A stretch of DNA of 64,000 nt, from assembly GCA_014871385.1 (NCBI GenBank), contig CM026426.1, positions 73,646,303 through 73,710,302 on the forward strand, read 5' to 3'. How positions within the stretch are numbered: position 1 is the stretch's first letter; every line of letters begins with the position of its first letter. Both the position numbers and the translations under genes were made by a program. This document shows positions 1 to 11,714 of the stretch, in pieces. The notes below the pieces were generated by a model. That model saw only the letters and a program-made list of their open reading frames with translations. It had not been told where the DNA came from and searched no databases. Origin of the DNA: Ceratodon purpureus (taxonomy: Eukaryota; Streptophyta; Bryopsida; Pseudoditrichales; Ditrichaceae).

Positions 1-79
1 GAGCTAAAGTGTAGAAGTGTATGCATACACGGTCCATAGAATCAAAACTGGAGAACGATTTAACTCGACTTGAGCTAAA
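1..79. repeat. H1 hairpin copies, left edge (one cut by window start)
   Basis: The window opens with GAGCTAAA, the right arm of the H1 hairpin, whose left arm lies outside. A second copy at 59-79 reads TTTAACTC, loop GACTT, GAGCTAAA. These lie on the 3' side of the leftward methyltransferase-like gene, matching the array on its 5' side. Confidence 0.75.
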
Positions 80-785
80 GTGTGGAAACACTTACCATGG
101 CAGAGGGGAAGCATGATAAAGTGTACAGGAAAAGTGCTTATCTATTTGTCAATTTCAGCCCTTTTGCAAAAACTGCACAAAAGTGATGGAAAGATGTAAT
201 TGAAGTCAATTTTTTTTGCTAATATAGATTCTCAACTTCTTTTTGTACAACTCGGAAAAGTTTCATGCTAAGTAGACACTTTAAAGTTATTGTATGAGGG
301 CTTCAAATCCAAGCAAAGTGGATGAAGATATTTGAAAAAGTGGCTATAAAAGAATCCAAAATTACCTAAAAATCACTTTTGATGAAGTGGGGCTCTCTGT
401 ATGTTTAAGAGGTATTCTAAAACAGGCAATTCATATACTCATTGTTTGATTTAGAATTCCAAAAGTACCGCCTGTATGTTTTTTAAGAGGGTCACTTGAG
501 CGATACTTTTTGTCACTTTTTCTTCACCGAACATTGTTTTTTAAATAGGAAAAAACATCCTCTAAAGTCAATAGAGGGCCCCAAATGAAGAAATGAAGAC
601 ATTCAAAAAGTTCATTTTCATGATTTAGAACTAGTGGTCAAATTAAGTTTCGATTGAAGATCTTTTCTTCCTGAAAATGTATACAAGATACCTTATGACA
701 CCTTAAAAAGTGACTAAAACACTCAAAAACCACACCAAAATGCTCAAAATCAGATTTGAGCTTTGAAAAACAGCACACTTCATAA
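80..785. other. No gene; contains inverted copy of gene fragment
   Basis: I see no supported gene. Bases 105-127 are the exact reverse complement of 818-840, which lies in the 3' end of the neighbouring leftward gene, so a fragment of that gene has been duplicated in inverted orientation. The rest is AT-rich. Confidence 0.6.
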
Positions 786-2253
786 TCACTTCCATTTGGT
801 CACATCGGTCACTTTGTTGTACACTTTATCATGCTTCCCCGCGGCAGCTAGTAGGGGCTTCGTTCGAGCATAGAGTTGATACACAACATCCCCGTGATTG
901 CAGAAAGTGTCGTGGACCTGGAGGTAGAACTCCATCCTCAACTCCGATGGATAGGTCGAGTACTTCCTTTCGTTGAACTTTCTGTTGTCCTTATACAATG
1001 GGTGATCCGGCGTTCTGTACTCACTCAGAGGTTCTGGCGTTGACACTTCGTTCTCAAGTAAATTATCATCAATGAGAAACAGGAGTTTCACGGGTTCCAT
1101 CGCGATTCTGCTCTTTGGGGGGTGTCCACCGAGTCGCTTGTTAGGAGCGGGTAAATATTCAAAATTGACTTTCTTGCGACCACTCAAGGTGCTACGCTCT
1201 ACCCATGTTAGCACCTGGGCGAAGTCCTCATCGTCTCCGCAAATCAGAAGCCAGTGCCGAACATTGTTGAAATGGGGCTGTCCATAGTCATCGACCATAT
1301 TGAAGAACGCCATGAAGAAGTGGTTCTCCAAAGTGTAGTTATGCCTCGTCTTGTAGGTTGGGAGGAACCGGAAGTCGATAATTCCCAATGTGAGAGCATC
1401 GCACCACAACCTCCATACATCGGAGGGCCAAGATCCGAAGGTAAGTCGAGGCTCCCTGATGAATGGGAGAAACCACATCTAAGCTGATAGACTCTGAAAC
1501 CCATCTCGCACCTATAGGAAGGTTCTAAAGAACTCAACCGCATATGGGGAGAGATCCTTGGCGGACGCGTTGCGATACTGTGTAGCTCTGGAGTTAGTCC
1601 AGTATGAGTCTGGAATACCCCAATCAAGCAAAACGTGCTTGGACTCCTTGGAGACATGGTAAGCCATCTTGAACTGCTTCCAAGCCTGAATATTAAGGAC
1701 GCCTCTCTTGATTAGATGTAGGGTCGGTTTAATCTTGTTTAGTTCCGCCTGAGCTACAACCTTCCGTTTTCTCCGCTCTACCGACTCCTTCACCGTGTAG
1801 CAGTCCTCCAGTACATTCAAATTCTGCTTAATGACAACCTTCGGATACGTGTACTTTCGACTTGTCCCAGACTTATGCAGGATGTGCTTGTCTGAGCCTC
1901 TTTTTATCTGCTTCTGACAAGTTCCCGAGCCATTTGAAGAACATTCTCGGAAGCGTTCCATCCTTGTCTGGAACGAACCTGGCACTCTAATGAAATTTCT
2001 TGTGAGGTGCTTCGCTGTCGGGGTCGATGAGTCCACGACATGCCACAGAGGCGATCACCTCCTTCCAAAGGTCCCACGTTGGATTGCTAAAGGTGATGAT
2101 CTTTAGCTCGTTTGTAAGGGAGATATTGTTCTTCCCTCCCTTCTTCGCCACCCGGGCTTGATGCTTGGCCACATCGATCATTGCGAAGCTCTCCCTTATT
2201 GCTTCCACAAAGTTCTGCATACGCACAGGAACTACCTTAGATGATGCTTTCAC
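786..2253 (-). pseudogene. N6/N4-type DNA methyltransferase-like gene A, degenerate
   Basis: A leftward coding region begins with MKASSKVV at 2253, changes frame near 1990-2036, then runs open to 786 except for two in-frame TAG codons (1512-1514 and 1479-1481), both one C-to-T change from CAG. Towards the C-terminus the order resembles beta-class amino-methyltransferases: a degenerate DPPY-like segment (LLDWGIPD) with following helices, then YPSELRMEFY and GDVVYQLYARTKPLL. That last stretch sits where active enzymes have a GD-V-LD-F-GSGTT AdoMet-binding loop. The glycines and catalytic DPPY are not preserved, so even before the stops this looks like an inactive or strongly diverged enzyme. 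The first 200 residues are basic and unrecognised. H1 hairpins flank both ends. The family call is by motif order only and is an inference. Confidence 0.45.
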
Positions 2254-2435
2254 GCAATTACACTTTAGCTCAACTCGAGCTAAAGTGCGTTAGATATACC
2301 AGATCATTGAAAACAAACAAGATTATATACATTTAGCTCAACTCGAGCTAAACTTCAAGCAGTTTAGCTCGACTCGAGCTAAATTGCTGAAGGTTTAGGT
2401 CAACTCGAGCTAAACTGCACATGACAATGAGTCAT

Positions 2436-2456
2436 AAAACTTACGTCGTAAGTTTT
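2436..2456. repeat. Unrelated 21-nt hairpin inside the H1 array
   Basis: Arms AAAACTTA / TAAGTTTT enclose a CGTCG loop, the same 8-5-8 layout as H1 but an unrelated sequence. It lies in the gap between H1 copies at 2394 and 2556. Confidence 0.6.
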
Positions 2457-2640
2457 CGAGGACGGATTTCGTCTCGCCCTTGTAGCGCCCCAAGTACCCG
2501 CGTTTTCTCCTCATTGCAAGGAGCAAATGATTCAAATTAGACAAATTTGGAGCCATTTAGCTCAGTTCAAGCTAAATGGTAATTCATTAATGAAATCTGA
2601 AACTAGACGTCCCAGTAGTTTAGCTCAACTCGAGCTAAAT

Positions 2641-2721
2641 TGCTATGGGCTACTGGTAGGTGACGTGCACTTTAGCTCGAGTCGAGCTAAATTTCACATC
2701 TCGCACTAGTAGCCCATAGCA
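2641..2721. repeat. Nested inverted repeat around an H1 hairpin
   Basis: Bases 2641-2657 pair with 2705-2721 (16 of 17 positions) and the H1 copy at 2671-2691 lies between them. Further H1 copies abut the outside of each arm. The result is a hairpin inside a longer stem. Confidence 0.75.
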
Positions 2722-2863
2722 GTTTAGCTCGAGTCGAGATAAACTGTAAAGTTGTCCTAAAGGGTACACGCACAGTTTAGCTCGACTCGAGCTAAACTGT
2801 ATGTGACACTCCTAGGAATTGAAGGGGAGTTGTACCTCCAATTTAGCTCGAGTCGAGCTAAAT

Positions 2864-2944
2864 TGCAGAGCTTCCACGTTACTAAACTCACAGTTTAGCT
2901 CGAATCGACTTAAATTGTGAGTTTAGTATCGTGGGAGCTCTGCA
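2864..2944. repeat. Long stem (29 bp, 2 mismatches) with H1 hairpin as loop
   Basis: Bases 2864-2892 pair with 2916-2944 with two mismatches in 29. The loop is an H1 copy (2893-2913). H1 copies also sit directly outside both arms (2842-2862 and 2946-2966). Confidence 0.8.
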
Positions 2945-3133
2945 GTTTAGCTCGACTTGAACTAAACTGCATAGCAGCCTAGACGAGCTCCACCAGGTTT
3001 AGCTCGAGTTGAGCTAAACTGTGGGCTACTATGAACAAATTTCCGTCAACTTTATGAATAATATATTGCATTATTCTTCGTTTCTGTTGAATTTTACATT
3101 TCAGGGCTGTAGTTTACCTCGAATTGAGCTAAA

Positions 3134-5981
3134 CTGCAAGCGTTGTTTAAGGAGGAGTATATGATATTGGCATTTGGTTTTATACCTCTCGGCCATTTCC
3201 AGATGAATTAGCTCCTGTTTCTCTATTGGATATTTTGACAATCGTGTTCTGCCTGCAAAAAAAAAAATGATTCCAGAGGATCAGAAGATGGGATCAATAT
3301 TAGAAACGTTCAATCGTACTACCGGAAAATACAGGAGAAAAGAACAAATGTAATTGGATTCCTTTTTGATAGTTTCTAATATAAGCAAAGTGGATCTGAT
3401 TAGCAAATCACAGAAACATGTGGTTCTAAACAATGGTGCCAAATTGTATGCAACGTATCAAAAAGTGTTATCAAGATAACTACAACCTCGACATCAGTTA
3501 ACCTAGCGTTCAGTCCTCAAATCCTTAAAACCTATCAATTCCTACACACAGCGGTATTAATATTGCAGAAATAGTCGTATCACTTATTCAGAATTACTTA
3601 AATGCATGTTGTTGGACCAACAATTCGAATAAACAAGAAATTCAAACTAGTACAATCCTAACAATTACAATGAATTATAGAACATTCATAGCTTCAATTC
3701 AATTCCGCAAAATTTACTCCTTCAGAACTTCTGTGCATATTCATTGTAAAGGCAACTAGTTGAAATCAACGACATGAATCCATGACAAGAGTTTAAATCA
3801 AAAAATCCACATTTCCAACCATAGGTATCGAAAACAATACAGAACTTTGGATATTGAAAGAACTGTTCCAGTAAAAAAAAACGCACGCGAACTGATAAAA
3901 GAGAAGGAACATGATGACTTACCTGAAAACCCTGTCAAGAAAACCTTGCTTGGTACACCTCCGCAATCTCCACTTCACTCCGCGATTGTCAATGCAGCAC
4001 AACTATGAACAACTAAGCGTATGCAAATAACCCTAAACTGTGTCCTAACAAAGGAGCTCAATCCCTAATACCCTTGCTGATCTATGAACACTTGGATGCA
4101 AAAACCCTTAAAGCAGAAACCTTGAACAGTGTAAATAGAAAACACGTGAAACTCATCCTCCGCGCACAAACAACCCTAAACCGAAACTGAAAACATAAAC
4201 CCTAAACACCGCAAACCAATTTCAAGAAACAACCTACACTGAAACAACTCAACCACTGTAGACCAAACAATTCTAACAAGTAAATAAACTTCAACTCGAG
4301 GGAAACAATCTGCTAAACCTACGCAAACTACAACAAAAGTATTCCGTGCCTCAAACACAACTTCCGCCACATAGAAAAACGCATGTAGAGAACAGTGGAA
4401 AAGTGGTGTGGACGAGGTCAGGGGTGGGGTGCTCGTCATCGCCTTTGCAAGGACCAAAGACCGCGCCGACTTCAGATTCAGCCCGGTCACCACGGGTCCA
4501 AAGCCCGTCCACGCGGGTTAATAGTTTTTTAATTTTTTAAAATTTAAATTCTATGAGATTGAACTACAAAACCAGTTGTTCTTTAGTGAAAGAAAAATAA
4601 ATAAATGTGTATTGATTGCTATGAATTAAAATTCTATCCCAAAGAAATTGCACGCAATTTTGAATGTTTTGAAAAAATGCCAATTTCGAACTTCGAATTT
4701 GGCAAATTTTAAATAATATTTAAAGGATGAAATTATTTATGTTTAATCATCGGAAGACAATATTTTTCACATTGTATGCCTCGTAACATTGGCATGAAAC
4801 TAATTGAATCTTGAAATATATTAAAATTAATTTAATTGATTCAATCAAAATTGCATTCCAACTATAATTTACGTATTGATGAATGGTTTAAGAAAATTAA
4901 GCAAATTGAGGTCTAGTTAATTCAGATATTTCAAAAAAATTAATATTAATTGAATATGAGACGTCTACAAATTTTATAAACATAATAATCCTTTCATGTA
5001 TATTAAGTTAATATTTGTTCGAAGACGAATTTAATTTGAATACACAAGATTAGAGTTTAAATAATAATTTGTAATTATATAACGAAAGCATCAAATATGA
5101 ATACACTATTAGCAATGAGAATAAATTTACTACACACTAATTGGAAACATATTTACATAAATGTTATCATTATATTCTTAAAATACATGTTTGTATCATA
5201 ATATCTATAATATAATAATATATTATAATATACTAAGGCACTAATATATTCATTTACAATTTAATATTCAATTAAGAATAGTACGAGAATAATAAACTAC
5301 ATTCAAGTATATACAAATCTTAAAATGATATACAAGTATATTCAAGTATATATACGAAGTACATTGTTAAAAATAATAGTATTAAATTATAGAATTCAAT
5401 TCATTTATTATTGCAAATTATTTACATTTTTTAGAAGATTGAATTTTTTATATTTATTCATGAGAAGCAAATATTTAAAACATGGTATGCCTTGTATAAT
5501 TTGCATGGAAATTACATAAATCTTAATCAATTCATTAACGTTCTACCTTGACTAATATTCGTACAATTTTATTACATTCTAATAAGGAAGTGGAATATTT
5601 GATTCATTCATATAATTTTAAAAAACAAAATTCATAATTCATGGATTCAAACAAAACGTCTTAAATCAATGATCATAATTATAATTGTGGTATCAATATA
5701 AGATATCGAGTAAGGCTCTAGATGCTTGTGCAAGCATACAATGTCATTAATCAATTCTTTGATAATAAATTAAAATGCCACATTTAAGTATTTCCGTACT
5801 TTCAAAAGTCCACATCGGTCAAAGTTCCTTACCGACTCTGGCCAAAGTCCCGTTCGTTACTCTGGTGCATTCAGCCTCCTGCCCGAGCCACTTCATAAGC
5901 ATAAGTTCTTTACCGCGATGAAACAGCTGTTCCAACTTTAGCTTCCCTTCTATTTCATCTGCTTCTAGTTCATTTGTCCTG
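3134..5981. other. Gene-poor AT-rich stretch
   Basis: I see no convincing gene. From 4540 to 5800 the DNA is very AT-rich. A segment near 4750-4800 (GGAAGACAATATTT then TGTATGCC) reappears diverged near 5462-5512, suggesting an old duplication. A 105-codon leftward ORF at 4176-4493 has no recognisable motif. Confidence 0.5.
4028..4206. promoter_or_regulatory. Cluster of telobox-like AACCCTAA motifs
   Basis: Several AACCCTAA, CCCTAATA and AAACCCTAA motifs lie within about 180 bp. In plants such teloboxes are common near transcription starts, but I see no gene attached to this cluster, so promoter function is uncertain. Confidence 0.2.
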
Positions 5982-6317
5982 ATGAGGAGGGCGGGCGGTG
6001 GTTTTAGGGTGTCAAGTTACCCGCCAGACGAGTGGGACCCGGTTGTTACCCCACAAGGAGTGGAGGAGCTTCGTCCGTGGTTAAGGGCGGTGGAACGCGC
6101 CCGTGGTCGCGGTGTAGCCATTCCCGCTTGGAACCGCATTGCACGACTAATGCAGCCAGGTGTGGAGTGGAATTGGACTCTTGCACATACTCTAGAGCAA
6201 ATGGAGGTTATGAACGCTTCCGACATCAAATTTCTCCTCACCCCCGAGGAGGTCTTCTCTATGGCTGATTCAAATGAGGAGGGGAGCATGGATTTGGGGA
6301 GCCCACCACATCAGTGA
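5982..6317 (+). CDS. Hypothetical 111-residue protein
   Basis: The ORF begins MRRAGGGF and ends GSPPHQ. It lies in a GC-richer island between AT-rich tracts, which makes it more credible than other short ORFs here. The product is hydrophilic and acidic at its C-terminus (SNEEGSMD), with a possible amphipathic middle (EELRPWLRAVERARGRG). I do not recognise a family. It could be a fragment of an element gene. Confidence 0.25.
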   Translation: MRRAGGGFRVSSYPPDEWDPVVTPQGVEELRPWLRAVERARGRGVAIPAWNRIARLMQPGVEWNWTLAHTLEQMEVMNASDIKFLLTPEEVFSMADSNEEGSMDLGSPPHQ

Positions 6318-7387
6318 CGAGGTGAAATGTTATCTACTCGTAACCCTTAACCTCGCCCTTAGTTCAATGTTTTCATAGTAATAGATACGGTTCTTGTATG
6401 TCTTGCGCAGTATTCCATTGCCTGATGCTGAGTTCGTGGTGAATGTCAAGAGGATGAGTCCGTCCTTTTAACCTGCACTTGTCGGTTTTAAACCCTAAAA
6501 ATCATACCATCTGATTTTCTTTTTCTCTTTGCTTCTGAACTTGCAGGCATCTTCGATATACTCCTGCGGTTTAACTTCTTGCTGCTAATCAGCTCAGATA
6601 TGGGAAGGGGACTTTAGCAAGTAGTTAGCAGGATCATTATATCATACGATATTTGGCAACCATAGATGTAAAAACAGATCACTTTCATCATTTGGTAACT
6701 CTTGCCGAGGGTGACCCCCGTGTCGGTTGTAAACTATTTTTGGAATGGAATGCCTTCAAAACAGAGTTGCTTTGAATAAAAAACAGAGTTTCATTTGATG
6801 CTTTCATATTTGTATATTTTGTATTCTAATATTTCCATGGTTTAGAATAAATTTAGTAGTAGCAAGTCTAAAAAATAATAAATACATTTAGAATCATACT
6901 TCCCTAGCTTTGATTCTTAGAAGTCCAAAAGTCAAAAACTAATGTAAATTTATAAATTCATATGAACCAAAATATCTTCTCATATGTTAACTACTACAAA
7001 CATATAATTATTCTAAATATCAGAAACGAAAAAACAAATCATGGCGAAATGAACACATTATGAAATAAATAAAGACATAAATAAACATACATGAATATAT
7101 ATATACATGATACTTATATCTAACTAAATATTTAGAATAAAGAAATAATTCTAGATTTAAAAATATATCTACCTACGTATATCAAGAACTATTCATCAAC
7201 TCACATATAATGATTTGATTTTCCACATCATATATAATAATGAAATTGAGAAAAATACATATTCTAGTAAATGGAGATATGAACATTTGCAACGATGTAC
7301 TTCCCTGTATGAACCTTAATCACGAAATTCAAATAGGTTCAAACAATTTTTGAATTAATTTTATTCCATATACGAGATATTTAATGT
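6318..7387. other. AT-rich, no gene seen
   Basis: Long AT-rich tracts with stops in all frames. I see nothing further in this stretch. Confidence 0.5.
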
Positions 7388-7473
7388 CCCTAAAAATGCC
7401 TAAACCCTATACCCTAAACCCTTAACCCTGGACCTAAGACCTTAAACCCTAAACCCTTAACCCTGAACCCTGA
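7388..7473. repeat. Degenerate telomere-like repeat
   Basis: About ten imperfect copies of the plant-type unit CCCTAAA (variants CCCTTAA, CCCTGAA, CCCTATA). It is internal and degenerate, so it is an interstitial stretch, not a chromosome end. Confidence 0.6.
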
Positions 7474-8071
7474 TAGAAGATGATAAGTTCGGGGCCAAAA
7501 GCCAACATTCTGTCTAATGCTATGTCGTGTCCAACCCATCCCATTTGATACAATTAATGCACCAAATATTTCGCATTTGCATCTATGTAAAGGGCCGAGA
7601 AGTATGGAAAGTTGTATTTCCCGCGCTCGCTCACACCACCAAATGTGGAGGGACAAATGGTCATGCATGATTCCCGCCTATTTTCAAAACACAAGCGGCA
7701 TGACAACGGTCACATGTTAGAGAATGACCTCTGGAATCGTCCTCGCTCAAACTCTTTTCTCTACTCATTTGCTTCTCTCGCGTGTAGGAGCTCTCGGCGC
7801 TCACTTGGAGGTTGTTGTTTTCTGGACTGAAGCTGTATTGTGTCGTTTCTCTTGTACGTCTTCTCTTCACTTTTCTCCGATCATGAGCACACATCATTGA
7901 TTTTTGGTTGTTCTATGCTTGCGATTGTTGCAATTCTTGGTGTATTAGCAGTGTCTTTCTTTACTACTGGGAAACATTTGAGAGCGGAAACCGTCAGCGT
8001 ACTCAGAGTCTGCGACTCTGAATTCCGACGATGTGAGCACCTATTAACGCGCAAGTTTTTGCAGAGTGCAG
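7474..8071. other. No supported gene
   Basis: Overlapping short ORFs on both strands (70-85 codons), none with a recognisable motif. It leads into the H1 hairpins at 8072. Confidence 0.4.
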
Positions 8072-8186
8072 TTTAGCTCAACTCGAGCTAAACTGCGCGG
8101 CCCTGTGGATCTAGCACAGTTTAGCTCGACTCGAGCTAAACTGCTGCATCCAAAGGGCAGTGCAGTTTAGCTCGAGTCGAGCTAAA
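8072..8186. repeat. Three intact H1 hairpins upstream of DUF7869-like copy 1
   Basis: Near-perfect copies at 8072-8092, 8120-8140 and 8166-8186 with loops AACTC, GACTC and GAGTC. Arms extend outward with CAG/CTG in all three. They lie about 90-200 bp upstream of the first ATG of the interrupted transposase-like gene. Confidence 0.9.
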
Positions 8187-8278
8187 CTGCGCCTGGACTA
8201 TATTCTTTGACTGGCAGATGAATCTTCAAGGAGTATAATATGTTCTCATATGATTGGATTTGTTGCATTACAGGTACA

Positions 8279-8769
8279 ATGGATTACTCCTCAGATGACG
8301 AGGTATCGATTGAAGCGCCCTTAAACCCAGAGCTTCCAGACTTTGTGGTTGTATCCTTAAGATTGTGGCAAAACAAGAGTGTAACAATTTACAGTGACGC
8401 CATATCCCATTAGCAGAGAGTTTGATCCGGAACCCACGGTCCTGCTTGGTATCTGACACGGTTGGTCCCCTTGGGGATTCCGTTGTTGTCGTCCAGGTAT
8501 CACGTTCGTTAGTTCAAGAAGAGTCAGAAGATGATTGAAGGTACTCTTTCAAAACGTGGCCTATCAGCCACGTCTATCTGGATGGAGTTAGTCTGCAGCA
8601 CCATAGTCAACGTGATGTTTTTAACCGTTGGGTTGCGGAGCATAACCGATCCCTAGGTTATCGTACACGATCGTATGATAACTCCTCTAGGAATACCCCC
8701 CCACCTATATCACGTCATGCTGAGTTTCTCGTGACCGAGCCATCAATCAACTCTGTAGCGGCAAACTCG
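8279..8769 (+). pseudogene. DUF7869-like transposase gene, copy 1, 5' part
   Basis: This is the upstream piece of a gene split by the CACTA element at 8770. The first ATG (8279) gives MDYSSDDEVSIEA. Coding signal later moves to another frame that is open, with one TGA, through SDTVGPLGDSVVVV and on to HAEFLVTEPSINSVAANS at the insertion point. The split is firm: joining 8769 to 15981 continues the frame straight into a CC-x3-C motif that copy 2 also has (near 37425). The frame change near 8400 could be a spliced intron or a mutation. The gene is non-functional. Confidence 0.55.
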
Positions 8770-8871
8770 CACTAGTAGAAATCCGGTATTTTAAGACACG
8801 TTAAATGACTTGCAAAAGAGTCACTTTGGACAAGGTTCCCAAAAAATGACATTTGACTTTTCTCAATATGG

Positions 8872-9118
8872 ATCAGGGTTGTCATAACGGACGGACATGG
8901 GCAAAATTTCCGGACACGGACGGACGGATGGACGGACCGGTCGGTCCGGGGTGAAAATCGGACATATTCTATGAATATTCCTAATTTCTTTCTCAAATAT
9001 GCTCGAATATGCTTGAATATGCTCGAATATTCTCTTATGGACCGGACATGACCCTTAACGGACGAACGAGCGGACCGGACGGACGGTCTGGTCCTTATGT
9101 CCCATGAACAACCCTGAT
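8872..9118. mobile_element. Small TIR element (MITE-like), GGAC-rich
   Basis: Ends are inverted repeats sharing ATCAGGGTTGT, with one extra base inside the right arm before CAT. The element is about 247 bp and is flanked by ATGG on both sides (8868-8871 and 9119-9122). The interior is rich in GGACGGAC and CCGGAC. It is nested in the left end of the CACTA element. Confidence 0.55.
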
Positions 9119-9186
9119 ATGGACTTGTCTCTAATTTGTCCGTGTCATTTTGGACACTATTTACTTGAAAAGTAAATCCGTTTGAA

Positions 9187-9352
9187 TATGTACTCCCTAT
9201 GAACATGTTTGAAAGTGTACTCCCTGTGAACATGTTTAAGAATGTCTTAGCTGTGAACATGTTAAGGAATGTACTTCTTGTAAACATGTCTGAAAATGTA
9301 CTCCTTGTGAACATTTTAGGAAGTGTACTTCTCGTGAACATGCAAGAAATCT
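9187..9352. repeat. 27-bp minisatellite, about six units
   Basis: The unit contains AACATGTTTGAAA then GTGTACTCCCTGTG. Six diverged copies keep the 27-bp register, so both strands show long but low-complexity ORFs, which I do not treat as genes. Confidence 0.75.
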
Positions 9353-11714
9353 ACTCCCTCCGAAATGACAGAGTCTTCAAATCTGAAGATGTATACTCCA
9401 TTACACATGAATTTCTCAGGACATTTGAGATATTCGCGTGCATAACATGTACAGAATGATGATTTATAAGGTACAATCTTTGAATCACATTCATCAAACT
9501 CATGCTGAGATGCTAAATATTCATAAATCCACATAATCCACTGTTCCATTATGGTCTTATTATTTCCTTCATGCTACATGAGTAACCAAAACGGCTCCAC
9601 CTTTCAAATGAAATCTCCTTGATTGCTGTCACCTACATGCTATCACCTACATTGATAGCGCCTCAACAGTCTACTACAAATTAAAGAAATTCTAAGGAAT
9701 TTCAGAATAACACTGGGTACTAGATTTATGAACAACAGTATCACAATTGCCGTTGAAGATCGTCATCACAGGAGCAAAAGAAACAGCTGAAAACTCTTGA
9801 AGAGATAACCTTCAAGAAACGTTCGAGAAAACAGTACCTATGCTCTAATGCTTGCTGTGCAGAAATTCTCTGCTTTAGATGGTAGGTGAACATTCGCTAG
9901 AGAAGGTCTACACAGTCTTCTACACGGCATCCACTCCCAATGTGCTTGCGAAGATCCACAATCCAACCTGAGCAATGATAGCATCAATAAGTCATGGTCA
10001 GCTCCGAACAATGATGGAAAAGATGATCTATAAACAACTCTGAAATACACCCTAATCCACTAGAACTAATGAAGGCAGCTTCGCTAGCTGAATTTAAGTG
10101 ATTCTTAAGTTTCAATCATTCAGCTCCAAGTTGAATCATTACAAAGGATATTCATGAAGACCTCCAATTTAAATGAACCAAGACGCGTTTGTAAAGCAAT
10201 ACACCTTACACTTCAACAGCGTCATAGACTTAATTATCAAAACCGTCCACTGCAAGAGTGATGCTACATTAACTACTACAAGCAAGCAAGGACACCAGCA
10301 CAGCCCCTTCATGTACAACAACCAAATCCAACCTCCATCCAAATTACACAAAGCCCGTTATACAGCCCAAAGCCCAAGTTGATGCCTAGGGAAACAAACT
10401 GCGAAAGGACTGAGGTGGAGAGTACTGGTACTCGACATAATCAGGAAGGCAGGTCATATCCGGCCATTGTGCCTCACCAAGAGTTCCAAACGCCACAAAG
10501 ATCTTCCCCACTTGGTCAGTGTCGCTTGAGCCCTCCAAATAGCACATGTGTCAATCATCAAGTTGGATTACAAGAATGACATACAGATGAAGCTGTAGGT
10601 TTGAGAATGCAAGCCTGCAGCGAGCACGAGAAGTGAAAACGCAAGCTCACACAGAACAACATGGAGCGTAGAGAGTTATAAATTTTTTAAATAAAACATC
10701 GAAGCCAGCACATTGTCAAGTCACTCTAAAATGTACCTGGAGAAACGGACGACGAAGGATGAGTCTGCAAATATGCATGCGACGGCCCAAACGTCTACAC
10801 CCGGCCCATAGCAACTCAGGTATACGATACCACCGTGCAAAGACCTGCTTTTCACATTAATCAAAGTTAGCCAGGGTTCATGTCGTGTTACGACTTTCCA
10901 TGAATTTTTGTTTTGTCTGTATTTTTAGAGTAAAAGTGTTAAAAAGGATAGAAGTTATAGTTAGTTAGAATTAATTGTAGACATTAGGTTAGAATGATAG
11001 AAATAGAAATCAAGAAAAAATAAAAAGAGTTAAATGTGTTAAAAAGTATTAATTAGAAATAGTTAGATTTTCTCCTTTCAGTGGAAACTTAGAGGTAGAA
11101 AGTGGCAAAGCGATACCTGGACCATGCAGAAGCCCGGATCTCACCCATCCCGGGTTTCGACCCGGATATCGGACCGGCGGCTAGGGTTAGAAGCCCATCC
11201 TTCGAGAGAGGAGTTCTCTCTTTCCGTCTTTCTGAGGTGAGGGTTTAGAAGAGAGATGTTGGTGGTATGTCGGTAGCGGCCACCTAGGGTGAGGATCAGG
11301 AACAAGTGGGTATCCGAGAGAGGCGGAGCGCACTGTAGAAACATTCTTTGGCAGGTAGCGGATAACGCTGGAGGCGGGAAAGTCGAAGTTAGCACCGACA
11401 GCGGACAGCGCCGAGTCGAGGCGTCTCTACAGAGGAGTGGTGGTAGTCGGGACGCAGCCACCGTAGGCAGCACTTCGTACGGAGAAAACCCTAGGCAGCG
11501 GCACAGTGATAGAAGGGAGCTCGGGTTAGGGGTAGTTGGTAGCAGCCTCAGGTAGGGAAACCCTAGCCGCGGCGCCGCCGAAGCAAGGTGGACAGCACTG
11601 ACAGCAAGATCGCGGCACTGCGGAGCAGTCACTAAGGCGACAGCGGAAGATCGGGAGCGCCGACCGCAACTGAGGAGCCGGAGAGTTCGAATCACACACC
11701 GATAGTGGGAGGCC
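9353..11714. other. CACTA interior without supported gene
   Basis: Short ORFs only. From about 11100 the sequence becomes GC-richer and may be the leader of the gag-like gene that starts at 11715. I could not find a matching LTR pair by eye. Confidence 0.4.

Larger units (their letters stand above)
2261..3133. repeat. H1 hairpin array (14 copies)
   Basis: Fourteen copies of an inverted repeat, arms TTTAGCTC / GAGCTAAA around a 5-nt loop. The 21-nt cores start at 2264, 2332, 2363, 2394, 2556, 2619, 2671, 2723, 2776, 2842, 2893, 2946, 2998 and 3113. Loops vary (AACTC, GACTC, GAGTC, GAATC, GAATT and others) but length is always 5. Spacing is irregular and spacers are unrelated, apart from two larger inverted repeats that enclose single copies. 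The array begins just upstream of the start of methyltransferase-like gene A. Confidence 0.9.

Noticed and set aside
2261..3133. CRISPR array
   Set aside because: Repeats are palindromic, but spacing is irregular, spacers are unequal and partly inverted copies, and the context is a plant nuclear genome without cas genes.
7388..7473. Chromosome end (telomere)
   Set aside because: The CCCTAAA repeats are few, degenerate and flanked by unrelated DNA on both sides.
9199..9459. Protein-coding ORFs over the 27-bp minisatellite (both strands)
   Set aside because: They are open only because the unit is a multiple of three; the products are pure repeats.
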